From contig JAJFIS010000010.1 in NCBI GenBank assembly GCA_021774735.1, positions 1-39,577 on the forward strand: 39,577 bases of DNA. Reading direction: 5' to 3'. Both the position numbers and the translations under genes were made by a program. This stretch comes from Alphaproteobacteria bacterium (GTDB lineage Bacteria > Pseudomonadota > Alphaproteobacteria > Sphingomonadales > Kordiimonadaceae). A model generated the notes under the pieces. That model did no database searches, was not told where the DNA came from, and was given only the letters and a program-made list of their open reading frames with translations. Each line of letters begins with the position of its first letter. Positions within the stretch are counted from its first letter, which is position 1. Below, piece after piece: positions 24,495 to 31,514 of this stretch.

Positions 24495-25349
24495 TTAAGG
24501 TATTTTCCCTGTGCTGATGGGCAGGTCGTGGCGCATGCCCCATTCGCTCCATGATCCGTCATAAACCGTTACGTCGCTTTTTCCAACCTGTTCTAGGGCA
24601 AGTGCCACCACACAGGCCGTAATGCCGGAGCCACAGCTGAGGATGGCAGGCTTATCTAGATCAAAGTTTTGGCGCGCACAAAGGGCCAATATTTCCTCAG
24701 CTGCCTTCATGGTGCCGTCAGAATTAAGCAGTGCCGGGAAGGGTAAATTCACCGCATTTTTGATGTGACCGGCGCGCATGCCTTCGCGCGGTTCTGGTGC
24801 TGTGCCTTCATAGCGCGGCGCGCCGCGAGCGTCAGCAATTTGGCAAGCTGTGTCATCGGTAGCGGCTAAGGTGCGCCGCCAATCGCAAAAATAACCATCT
24901 TTTAAATTTGCATTATAATCTTTAGCTTCTGGAATGACCTTGTCTGAATTGATGGTGCCATCCGCCGCCTTCCACGCTTGCATGCCGCCATCTAACACCA
25001 TGACATGCTGGTGACCAAAGGCCCTGAACATCCACCATAGCCGAGCTGAGGAATGGACATCACTGTCATCATAAATGACGATGGTATCATCATTGCTAAT
25101 ACCAAGAGCCCCTGCGGCCCCTGCAAATATCTCTGCGCTCGGCAAGGTATGGGATAAGTCACTGTTGGGATCAACAATCGCATCAAGGTTAAAAAATACA
25201 GCATGGGGCAGGTGGCCTTCAGCATGTTCACTTGCTGGGTTTCGGGCACCACCGGGCAGGTGCCAACTGGCATCGATAATTTTGATATGTGGCTCAGCAA
25301 TTATTGTGCTTAAGTCTTGGGCTGATATTAGTGATGGTGATGTTTGCAT
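24495..25349 (-). CDS. sseA: 3-mercaptopyruvate sulfurtransferase (two-rhodanese), 284 aa
   Basis: It transfers sulfur from 3-mercaptopyruvate to thiols or cyanide. There are two rhodanese domains: the N-terminal one with IKIIDASWHLPGG and VIYDDSDVHSSARLWWMFRAFG, and the C-terminal one with the active-site loop CGSGITACV (Cys239), the CG(S/T)G.TA pattern of mercaptopyruvate sulfurtransferases. AGGAG lies seven bases before the ATG. It is the first gene of the sseA-metC-modBC operon. Its promoter and first 12 codons are duplicated at 28862-28974 on the far side of the R-M island. Confidence 0.92.
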   Translation of the reverse strand: MQTSPSLISAQDLSTIIAEPHIKIIDASWHLPGGARNPASEHAEGHLPHAVFFNLDAIVDPNSDLSHTLPSAEIFAGAAGALGISNDDTIVIYDDSDVHSSARLWWMFRAFGHQHVMVLDGGMQAWKAADGTINSDKVIPEAKDYNANLKDGYFCDWRRTLAATDDTACQIADARGAPRYEGTAPEPREGMRAGHIKNAVNLPFPALLNSDGTMKAAEEILALCARQNFDLDKPAILSCGSGITACVVALALEQVGKSDVTVYDGSWSEWGMRHDLPISTGKIP

Positions 25350-25424
25350 TTTCTGTCTCCTAAATCTTTACGGTGAAAGATGGAAGCTAAGACAACATTG
25401 GTCAAGCGATAGTATGTCGCACCA
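25313..25424. repeat. Flanking direct repeat, left copy (sseA promoter and 5' end)
   Basis: These 112 bp run from codon 13 of sseA back through its ribosome binding site and promoter. They match 28864-28974 in the same orientation with about nine mismatches and one single-base gap by hand alignment. A 28-bp run, ATGGAAGCTAAGACAACATT and on to GGTCAAGC, is identical. The two copies enclose the R-M island. Confidence 0.9.
25377..25405 (-). promoter_or_regulatory. Candidate promoter of the sseA-metC-modBC operon
   Basis: On the minus strand TTGACC (25400-25405) and CATCTT (25377-25382) are separated by 17 bases. The -10 match is modest. The same two boxes are preserved in the duplicate copy at 28864-28974, which supports a functional role. 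Confidence 0.45.
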
Positions 25425-25525
25425 CGGGTTGTTGAGGAAGTCCATGGTATTGCTGCAACACTTTCCCTATGAAGCTAGAATAAATACATCTAAGTATGCG
25501 ATAAGGCCTTTTCACTGTGGGGCTT

Positions 25526-25547
25526 TCATGATTTAATGAAATCATGA
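25526..25547. promoter_or_regulatory. Palindromic operator candidate upstream of the RHH gene
   Basis: TCATGATTT (25526-25534) and AAATCATGA (25539-25547) form a 9-bp perfect inverted repeat with a 4-base centre, 34 bases before the RHH start. A second small palindrome, ATTTG-TAT-CAAAT, follows at 25547-25559. Tandem palindromes are typical binding sites of dimeric ribbon-helix-helix repressors. Confidence 0.5.
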
Positions 25548-25557
25548 TTTGTATCAA

Positions 25558-25582
25558 ATCGAATAATACTGGGAGATTCGAT
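25558..25582 (+). promoter_or_regulatory. Inverted repeat enclosing the RHH ribosome binding site and start codon
   Basis: ATCGAAT (25558-25564) pairs with ATTCGAT (25576-25582). The loop holds GGGAG (25571-25575), and the right arm includes the first two bases of the ATG at 25581. In mRNA this could hide the start and tune translation of the RHH gene. Confidence 0.35.
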
Positions 25583-25775
25583 GGTGATTACTGAACCTGA
25601 AGTAACTATTCAGTTAAAAATTCCTGCTTCACTTAAGCGTAAGATACAACAAATTGCACTTGACCGCGATGAAACAATTAAAACATTTATATTAAAGTCA
25701 ATAAAGAAAAATGGTGTCGCAATTCCCGAATCATTAACGGTTGACAGAAGAAAGAAGAGGTTAAAAGATGTCTGA
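25581..25775 (+). CDS. Small ribbon-helix-helix-like DNA-binding protein, 64 aa
   Basis: The N-terminus EVTIQLKIPASLKRKIQQIALDRDETIKTFILKSIKKNG fits a beta-strand plus two-helix CopG/Arc-type fold: the 'v.iqlkiP..l...l...A...g.s...fi..ai...' pattern. The C-terminus is basic (VDRRKKRLKDV). GGGAG lies five bases upstream of the ATG. Its last eight bases overlap the methyltransferase start, so the two are co-translated. It could be the repressor or controller of the R-M operon, a role usually played by helix-turn-helix C proteins. An antitoxin role is an alternative, but no separate toxin is nearby. The fold is inferred from the pattern. Confidence 0.6.
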   Translation: MVITEPEVTIQLKIPASLKRKIQQIALDRDETIKTFILKSIKKNGVAIPESLTVDRRKKRLKDV

Positions 25776-26814
25776 ATCGTCTTTGATTGTAGACCTTTTT
25801 TGTGGTGCGGGAGGGCTAAGTTTTGGTTTTAAAAACCAAGGCTTTGAAGTAAGTGCTGGAATAGATGTAGATGAAAGCTGTAGATACCCTTATGAGGCCA
25901 ATATTGAGGCTCCATTTATCCGCACTGATGTTTCTGAGGTTACTTCTGAAAGGTTATTGGAATTGTTTGACCCTCATAAAATCAAAATTTTAGTTGGTTG
26001 TGCGCCATGTCAGCCATTTTCCAAATATAATCAAAAAAATGATGATCCAAAATGGAAGCTTCTGAAATCATTCGGCAGACTTATTTCCGAAGTAAGACCG
26101 GAAATCGTATCAATGGAAAATGTGCCACAATTGATGAAATTCAGAGATGGTGCTGTTATTAAAGAGTTCATTAACAATCTTTCAGGTGCAGGCTATTATG
26201 TTTCTTTTGATACGTTATTTGCACCTAACTATGGCCTACCTCAAAGCAGGTCTCGACTTGTATTGCTGGCCTCATTACTTGGACCAATTTCATTACCAGC
26301 CCCAACGCATGAAAACCATTACATGACTGTGCGGCAAGCTCTATCTATCCTTCCTCCCTTGAAAGCGGGCATGGTAGATGAAAAAGATAACTTACATCGT
26401 ACAGGAAGTCTCAGCGAATTAAACCTCAAGAGAATTAGGGCTTCTTCGCAAGGTGGGTCATGGCACGATTGGCCTGAAGAATTGGTTGCTGAGTGCCATA
26501 AAAGCGAAACGGGTAAAGGCTATAGATCAGTATATGGCCGTATGAAATGGGATCGCCCATCACCTACCATTACAACTCAATTCTTTGGTTTTGGAAATGG
26601 CCGCTTTGGACATCCCGAGCAAGACCGAGCCCTGTCCCTTCGCGAAGGGGCAATCTTACAAGGGTTTCCACAAGATTATAAATTTGTTCCGGCCGGTGAA
26701 AAAGTTCATTTGACCCGCGTAGGGAAAATGATTGGAAATGCAGTACCCGTAACTCTAGCCAACGCGATCGCTGGTGCGGTGAAATCACATCTGAAGGAAT
26801 ATAAATATGCCTGA
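25768..26814 (+). CDS. C5-cytosine DNA methyltransferase (type II modification), 348 aa
   Basis: It methylates cytosine C5 in a specific DNA site using S-adenosylmethionine. All core motifs are visible: motif I DLFCGAGGLSFGF (residues 9-21), motif IV GCAPCQPFS with catalytic Cys81, motif VI ENVPQL, motif VIII GLPQSRSRLVLLAS, motif IX LREGAILQGFPQDYKF and motif X IGNAVPV. The target-recognition region is short (about residues 215-265), so the site cannot be predicted. It overlaps the RHH gene upstream and the GHKL gene downstream (26807-26814), so three genes form one transcript. It protects host DNA from the partner nuclease. Confidence 0.95.
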   Translation: MSESSLIVDLFCGAGGLSFGFKNQGFEVSAGIDVDESCRYPYEANIEAPFIRTDVSEVTSERLLELFDPHKIKILVGCAPCQPFSKYNQKNDDPKWKLLKSFGRLISEVRPEIVSMENVPQLMKFRDGAVIKEFINNLSGAGYYVSFDTLFAPNYGLPQSRSRLVLLASLLGPISLPAPTHENHYMTVRQALSILPPLKAGMVDEKDNLHRTGSLSELNLKRIRASSQGGSWHDWPEELVAECHKSETGKGYRSVYGRMKWDRPSPTITTQFFGFGNGRFGHPEQDRALSLREGAILQGFPQDYKFVPAGEKVHLTRVGKMIGNAVPVTLANAIAGAVKSHLKEYKYA

Positions 26815-28810
26815 TGGCGACATTAATACTGCTAAGCGTGATCTTGTAATGCAAATTAGCCTGAATGCACTTGAGCATTTGGGTATGAATTTATATAGCA
26901 ATGTGCCCGCTGTTTTATCTGAAATAGTTGCAAATGCATGGGATGCCGATGCAAAAGAGGTAAACGTTAATGTTGATAAGGGCAATAATTCCGTAACCAT
27001 TACCGATAATGGGGTTGGCATGACGAGAGATGAGGTTATCGACCGTTTTCTAATGGTAGGTTTTAAGAGACGTACTTGCATTGGCCATGAAACAGCGCTT
27101 GGTCGTCTTCCTATGGGTCGCAAAGGTATTGGTAAATTGTCGTCCTTTTCTATCGCCCGCAAAATAGATGTGTTCACTGAAAAGGATGGCGAACGAACAG
27201 CTTTCAGGATGGACAGGGGTAAAATCCAAGACCAAATTGAAAGTCCAAATAATGCTATACCCTACAAACCAGATGTAATAACAGACTGGCCCGACGACTT
27301 AAATGGCGGAACAAGGATCGTATTATCTGATCTAACTAAAAATGTTACTGAATTAACATTAAGTGGATTAAGAAAACGTATTGCTCGACGTTTTGCTATC
27401 ATTGGTCCAGAAAACCAATTTGAAGTTCTTGTTAACAACAAAAATATTGGCCCTGAGGATAGAGGCTACCATAAACTCCTTGAGTATGTTTGGACCTATG
27501 ATAACCAAGATGAATTTATAGAACTATGCTCTAATCTTAGTAGAGCCTCAGAAGATCGAACAAGTCACATCAATATCGCCCTTAAAAAGCACAATTTAAC
27601 TTTGAAAGGATGGATAGGAACAGTTTCCAAACCATATCAATTAAAGGATGAAGAAGGTGACAACCTAAATAGGATTGCTGTTTTTATGCGGGGGAAACTT
27701 GCACAAGAGGATGTACTTGATATCTTCGGACAGAGTGAAATTTACGCTGACTATATTGTCGGTGAATTACATTGCGATGAATTGGATTTAGACGACGATG
27801 ATGATATGGCAACAAGTAGTAGACAGTCACTAAAAATTGATGACATTAGATTTCTAGCTTTTAAAGAAACTGCCCTCTCGGAGTTAAGAAACATAGCAAA
27901 TACTTGGAGTGATTGGCGCAGATCAGACGGAGCGAAAATTGCTTTATTGGTTCCTGCAGTATCAGACTGGTTAGATGATTTAAGTGGTGACACTAAGAAA
28001 AAAGCTGAAAGGTGGATTGGTCGTTTGCATGTTATGAGAACCAACGATGAATCTGATAAAAAAGAACTATTGAAGGCTTCAATATTAGCATTTGAAAGTT
28101 ACAGAAGAAAAGATGAGCTTGGTCGCTTAGATATGATATCAGACCAAGGACTTGAGGATATTCTACCTATTTTTCGAAATATCGATGACCTAGAATTAAG
28201 TTATTACGGCCAAATCGTAGAACTTCGTCTTGGCGTAATTAAGAAATTACAAGCGTTAATGAGTGAAAATGTAAAAGAGAAAGTCCTTCAAGAGTATATA
28301 TTTGAACACCTCTGGCTTATCGACCCCTCTTGGGAAAGAGCTAAGGGGACTGAGCATATTGAAACAAAGATTAATACATTTTTAGGTAAGAATACTGATA
28401 AACTCACACAAAAAGAAAAAGATGGCCGAATTGACATTGCCTACAGGACCACGTCAGCAAAGCATATAATTATTGAGCTGAAAAGGATGTCTGTCTCGAC
28501 TCCTGTAGATGATTTAACAAAACAGATTAGGAAATATAGAGATGGTTCACTTAAGATTATTGAACAAAGCTATTATAAAGACTGGCCAATAGAAACAATT
28601 TGTTTGTTAGGCAAGCCCCCTCCTGAATGGAATTTACGCAATGGACCAAAAGACGTGGCCCGTGCATTAGAAGCCGTAAATGCACGAATTGTGTTTTATG
28701 ATCAGCTAATAAATAATGCTCAACAAACTTATGCTGATTACCTCAAAGCTCACATAAAAGTAGATAAATTGTGGGGCGTCTTTAAATCCATTGATGATTT
28801 CTCAATTTAA
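26807..28810 (+). CDS. GHKL (MORC/MutL-type) ATPase fused to a PD-(D/E)XK nuclease domain, 667 aa
   Basis: The N-terminal domain is a GHKL ATPase: LSEIVANAWDADA (Glu39, Asn43), ITDNGVGMT (Asp67 to Gly71) and GRKGIGKLS (104-112). This order and spacing is that of Hsp90, MutL and MORC proteins. The middle is long and acidic (ELDLDDDDDMATSS near residue 328) and includes an S5-fold-like region. The C-terminus has D543 in DGRIDIAY followed by IIIELKR (Glu557, Lys559), the PD-(D/E)XK nuclease signature, preceded by YIFEHLWLIDPSWER. The architecture and its methyltransferase partner match the MORC-type R-M ATPases reported for BbrUII and HgiDII. It is probably the restriction component. ATP-driven nuclease action is inferred. 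Confidence 0.8.
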   Translation: MPDGDINTAKRDLVMQISLNALEHLGMNLYSNVPAVLSEIVANAWDADAKEVNVNVDKGNNSVTITDNGVGMTRDEVIDRFLMVGFKRRTCIGHETALGRLPMGRKGIGKLSSFSIARKIDVFTEKDGERTAFRMDRGKIQDQIESPNNAIPYKPDVITDWPDDLNGGTRIVLSDLTKNVTELTLSGLRKRIARRFAIIGPENQFEVLVNNKNIGPEDRGYHKLLEYVWTYDNQDEFIELCSNLSRASEDRTSHINIALKKHNLTLKGWIGTVSKPYQLKDEEGDNLNRIAVFMRGKLAQEDVLDIFGQSEIYADYIVGELHCDELDLDDDDDMATSSRQSLKIDDIRFLAFKETALSELRNIANTWSDWRRSDGAKIALLVPAVSDWLDDLSGDTKKKAERWIGRLHVMRTNDESDKKELLKASILAFESYRRKDELGRLDMISDQGLEDILPIFRNIDDLELSYYGQIVELRLGVIKKLQALMSENVKEKVLQEYIFEHLWLIDPSWERAKGTEHIETKINTFLGKNTDKLTQKEKDGRIDIAYRTTSAKHIIIELKRMSVSTPVDDLTKQIRKYRDGSLKIIEQSYYKDWPIETICLLGKPPPEWNLRNGPKDVARALEAVNARIVFYDQLINNAQQTYADYLKAHIKVDKLWGVFKSIDDFSI

Positions 28811-28861
28811 CGATTTTGTAAAACATTGAAACTTCCTACAAGTGCTTAGCAGAAATAGTTG

Positions 28862-28900
28862 CTAGTCTTGGGCTGATATTAAGGATGGTGTTGTTTGCAT
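28862..28900 (-). pseudogene. Orphan 12-codon sseA 5' fragment
   Basis: On the minus strand the ATG at 28900 reads MQTTPSLISAQD and then TAG (28862-28864), against MQTSPSLISAQDLS in sseA. The ribosome binding site (GGAG) and the promoter boxes are kept in the copy. It is a duplicated end left by the insertion of the island and makes no useful protein. Confidence 0.8.
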
Positions 28901-28974
28901 TTTCGGTCTCCAAACTTTTATGGTGGAAGATGGAAGCTAAGACAACATTGGTCAAGCAATAGTATGTCGCACCA
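28864..28974. repeat. Flanking direct repeat, right copy
   Basis: These 111 bp match 25313-25424 in the same orientation at about 91% identity by hand alignment. The copy runs from the AGTCTTG end to ACCA at 28974, after which the sequence is unrelated to the left copy. Confidence 0.9.
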
Positions 28975-29029
28975 AGCATTGCCGGGCGCGCCATAAATGA
29001 TTTACAAAGAATTCTGGTTGGATAACCGC

Positions 29030-29377
29030 TTAGTTTAATGTTTGCCGTGCTGCATGTTGTCCGTTTTTAGCTTCAACAAACAACTGGGACACAAGCGGGT
29101 GATTAATGGTGTCGGCAGTATCACTGAAAAGCAGATTTTCTTCCGCCACATAAGTGCTGTGGGTCTCGCCGTCGACCAAAATATGATACCAAGGGCGGTC
29201 CTTGTTTGGACGAGATTTAGCCATCATATCATACCATTCTGATGACTGGCTAAAAGTGGCATCGACATCAAAAATAATACCACGATAGCCGAACTTTTTA
29301 TGTTCGACAACTTGCCCCATGCTAAAGCGGGCGACAGTTGTGCGGTCGAGTTTATGTATCATGTTTTCATATGCCAT
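29030..29377 (-). CDS. hspQ: Heat shock protein HspQ (YccV family), 115 aa
   Basis: HspQ is a small hemimethylated-DNA-binding/heat-shock protein linked to Lon-mediated proteolysis in enterobacteria. The pattern FSMGQVVEHKKFGYRGIIFDVDATFSQSSEW, then NKDRPWYHILVDGETHSTYVAEENL, is diagnostic. I chose the ATG at 29377 because AGGAG lies seven bases upstream; a start at 29413 would add 12 residues without support. A GC-rich hairpin sits just upstream of the ribosome binding site. The gene ends 55 bases beyond the right repeat of the R-M island. Its likely ancestral neighbour on that side was sseA. Confidence 0.9.
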   Translation of the reverse strand: MAYENMIHKLDRTTVARFSMGQVVEHKKFGYRGIIFDVDATFSQSSEWYDMMAKSRPNKDRPWYHILVDGETHSTYVAEENLLFSDTADTINHPLVSQLFVEAKNGQHAARQTLN

Positions 29378-29390
29378 TTTGCATCTCCTA

Positions 29391-29407
29391 TGCCGGTCAA
29401 TCCGGCA
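29391..29407 (-). promoter_or_regulatory. Leader hairpin before the hspQ ribosome binding site
   Basis: TGCCGG and CCGGCA (29391-29396 / 29402-29407) form a 6-bp GC-rich stem with a 5-base loop, two bases before AGGAG on the minus strand. It may affect translation of hspQ. Confidence 0.3.
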
Positions 29408-29559
29408 GGGCATTCTTTTGGCCCTAGACCTTATTCTAAAGCTTTCCTTTTAATAAAAGCTGAACAAAACCACTTTTCTTGTTAACACTTTGTTAGGTAT
29501 AGAAAGCTTTTCCGTAGCCGAAAAAGCGGTTGTTTCCATGGGTTATGGGTGAATATGTT

Positions 29560-29589
29560 TTGACAATATGGCGATAATGGCGTCATAAG
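29560..29589 (+). promoter_or_regulatory. Candidate promoter of queF
   Basis: TTGACA (29560-29565) and CATAAG (29584-29589) are separated by 18 bases. The -35 is a perfect consensus and the -10 matches 4 of 6. This supports use of a downstream start codon for queF. Confidence 0.4.
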
Positions 29590-29615
29590 CGGGCAGTAAT
29601 ATGGCGAGAGAAATG

Positions 29616-30080
29616 ATGAGCGAAAATATTTATGACGGCCTCGGCCAATTGGGCTCCAGCAGTGCAGCACCAACAAGCCCAGAAGAAGCGATACTTGAAT
29701 ATGTGGCAAACCCCCGCCCAAATAGCGACTATTTGGTACGTTTCACCTGCCCAGAGTTTACCAGCCTATGTCCCGTTACAGGGCAGCCGGACTTTGCTCA
29801 TTTGGTGCTGGATTATGTGCCGGACGCCAAGCTTGTTGAAAGCAAGTCTTTAAAGTTATTTTTTCAGTCATTCCGCAATCATGCGGCCTTTCATGAAGAC
29901 TGCACTGTTGGTATTGCTGAGCGGTTGGTCGCTGAAATGAAGCCAAAATGGCTGCGCTTTGGCGGCTATTGGTACCCACGTGGCGGCATCCCCATTGATG
30001 TGTTTTTCCAAAGCGGTACAAAGCCCGCCAGCGTTTGGGTGCCTGACCAAGATGTAGCGCCGTATCGGGGACGTGGTTAG
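29616..30080 (+). CDS. queF: NADPH-dependent 7-cyano-7-deazaguanine reductase QueF, 154 aa
   Basis: QueF reduces preQ0 to preQ1 in queuosine biosynthesis, the only known nitrile-to-amine reduction by an enzyme. The short single-domain (type I) form fits the length. Visible motifs are [20 protein letters not shown], where CPVT carries the catalytic Cys, and [22 protein letters not shown], the NADPH- and substrate-binding segment. I chose the ATG at 29616 ([13 protein letters not shown]), matching the usual N-terminus; ATGs at 29601 and 29613 are possible, with GAGAGA before the latter. It converges on queE with a 2-bp gap, so the pathway genes are clustered but not in one operon. Confidence 0.93.
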   Translation: MSENIYDGLGQLGSSSAAPTSPEEAILEYVANPRPNSDYLVRFTCPEFTSLCPVTGQPDFAHLVLDYVPDAKLVESKSLKLFFQSFRNHAAFHEDCTVGIAERLVAEMKPKWLRFGGYWYPRGGIPIDVFFQSGTKPASVWVPDQDVAPYRGRG

Positions 30081-30082
30081 CT

Positions 30083-30715
30083 TCAGGGAATATCTAGAAT
30101 TTTATGGGTTTGCAGACTAAGCCGCCATTTGGGGTTGTCGCGGCAATAAACGACAGCGGCATCCGTGTTTTCTTCGCCAGTGTCACTATCCATTGGTTGC
30201 AGGAAAAAATGATCAAAGGCTAAACCCTCAAAGTTTGCAGGGTCGCCGCCCTCTTGTGGGTAGACCAATTTTAATTCATTGCCGGATGTTTGTATGAGAT
30301 CAGAGCCAATTTTGGGGCTGACACATAGCCAGTCAATATCCGCAGGAGCCGCGATAGTGCCATTGGTCTCCACCGCTACGGTAAAGCCAACTTGGTGAAA
30401 AGCATCAATGAGCTTTGCATCTAACTGCAATAAGGGCTCGCCGCCGGTGCAGACAATATAAGGCTGCCCGCCACCGGGCCATAGCAAGGCCGCTGCTTCG
30501 GCTAGTTCTTCAGCACTGGTAAATTTTCCGCCGCCATTGCCGTTTGTGCCAATAAAGTCGGTGTCGCAAAATGTACAAATAGCTGACGATCGGTCCTGCT
30601 CGCGCCCCGACCATAAATTGCAGCCGGTGAAGCGGCAAAAAACGGCCGCACGGCCAGAATGCGCTCCTTCACCTTGTAAGGTATAAAATAATTCTTTGAC
30701 ACTGTAGACAGCCAT
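30083..30715 (-). CDS. queE: 7-carboxy-7-deazaguanine synthase QueE, 210 aa
   Basis: This radical SAM enzyme makes the 7-deazaguanine ring from 6-carboxytetrahydropterin. The cluster ligands are CNLWSGRE...AICTFCDTDF, a C-x14-C-x2-C pattern. That differs from the common CxxxCxxC but is known in QueE of this type. Further blocks are YTLQGEGAHSGRAAVFCRFTG near the start, YIVCTGGEPLLQ and AVETNGTIAAP. It lies eight bases downstream of queC on the same strand and converges on queF. No queD or folE is in the window. Confidence 0.92.
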   Translation of the reverse strand: MAVYSVKELFYTLQGEGAHSGRAAVFCRFTGCNLWSGREQDRSSAICTFCDTDFIGTNGNGGGKFTSAEELAEAAALLWPGGGQPYIVCTGGEPLLQLDAKLIDAFHQVGFTVAVETNGTIAAPADIDWLCVSPKIGSDLIQTSGNELKLVYPQEGGDPANFEGLAFDHFFLQPMDSDTGEENTDAAVVYCRDNPKWRLSLQTHKILDIP

Positions 30716-30723
30716 GATGCGCT

Positions 30724-31434
30724 CTATTCTGGCCCGGCACCGGGCTGATAATGGGTGGGGTCGCTAATGCCAGCCTCAAGGAAGCCTTTTGAGCGCAGTT
30801 GGCAACTATCGCAGTGGCCGCATGCGCGTCCAATATCATCAGGGTCATAGCAGCTGACGGTTAGGCTATAGTCAACACCGTTTCTCACACCCAGATTGAT
30901 AATTTCAGCCTTGGTTAAGGCAATAAGCGGGGTGCGAAGCCGCAGGGGTTGGCTGTCTTCAATTCCGGCTCGGGTTGCAAGGTTTGCCATCACTTCAAAA
31001 GCACCAATATATTCCGGGCGGCAATCGGGGTAGCCGCTGTAATCCAGCGCATTAACGCCGATGAAAATATCATGAGCACCAATAACTTCTGCATATGCCA
31101 GCGCGAAGGACAGAAATATTGTATTGCGTGCGGGGACATAGGTGATGGGAATGCCATCCGTGAAGTCGGCAGCATCGCGGTCTTTGGGGACCTCAATATC
31201 ATCAGTTAAAGCGCTGCCGCCGAAAGCTCGAAGGTCGATATCGGTAACCTTATGGTCGTTGATATCAAAAAAGTTGGCAATTTGGCGCGCGGCTTCCAGC
31301 TCAACCGCATGGCGCTGACCGTAGCGAAAGCTGATGCCGTGAACATCATAACCATCTGTTTGAGCGAGAGCAACGCAGGTGGCACTGTCGAGCCCACCGG
31401 ACAAGAGAACCACTGCTTTTTTTACATCTGTCAT
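30724..31434 (-). CDS. queC: 7-cyano-7-deazaguanine synthase QueC, 236 aa
   Basis: QueC converts 7-carboxy-7-deazaguanine to preQ0 with ATP and ammonia. The ATP-binding PP-loop is [16 protein letters not shown] at residues ~9-20. The C-terminal zinc site is [21 protein letters not shown], with four cysteines. [14 protein letters not shown] and [17 protein letters not shown] are also family blocks. It is the first gene of queC-queE. The ribosome binding site is weak. A strong terminator of the next gene lies just before the start (31450-31482), so queC must have a promoter within the gap or tolerate low read-through. Confidence 0.93.
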   Translation of the reverse strand: MTDVKKAVVLLSGGLDSATCVALAQTDGYDVHGISFRYGQRHAVELEAARQIANFFDINDHKVTDIDLRAFGGSALTDDIEVPKDRDAADFTDGIPITYVPARNTIFLSFALAYAEVIGAHDIFIGVNALDYSGYPDCRPEYIGAFEVMANLATRAGIEDSQPLRLRTPLIALTKAEIINLGVRNGVDYSLTVSCYDPDDIGRACGHCDSCQLRSKGFLEAGISDPTHYQPGAGPE

Positions 31435-31449
31435 TTTTTATTATCCGCA

Positions 31450-31482
31450 AAGAAAAAGTCGGATGACTATTATCACCCGACT
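31450..31482 (-). terminator. Rho-independent terminator of the symporter gene
   Basis: On the minus strand AGTCGGGTGA and TCATCCGACT form a 10-bp stem (one G-T pair) with a 6-base loop, followed by TTTTTC (plus-strand A-run at 31453-31457). It lies 33-65 bases after the symporter stop and 16 bases before queC. Confidence 0.85.
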
Positions 31483-31514
31483 ATGATTTTTTAAAGCTTA
31501 AAGCGCAAATGCCT

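Larger units (their letters stand above)
25425..28863 (+). mobile_element. AT-rich restriction-modification island between direct repeats
   Basis: The block between the two sseA-derived repeats contains only the RHH, methyltransferase and GHKL-nuclease genes. It is clearly richer in A/T and in AT-rich codons (AAA, ATA, AGA, TTA) than the host genes on both sides. It contains no integrase, transposase or tRNA. The repeats suggest insertion by homologous or illegitimate recombination, and offer a way to excise. The interpretation is inferred from layout and composition. Confidence 0.6.

Noticed and set aside
30083-30715. QueE lacking the usual CxxxCxxC motif, possibly inactive
   Set aside because: The C-x14-C-x2-C arrangement is a known QueE form, and the other blocks are intact.
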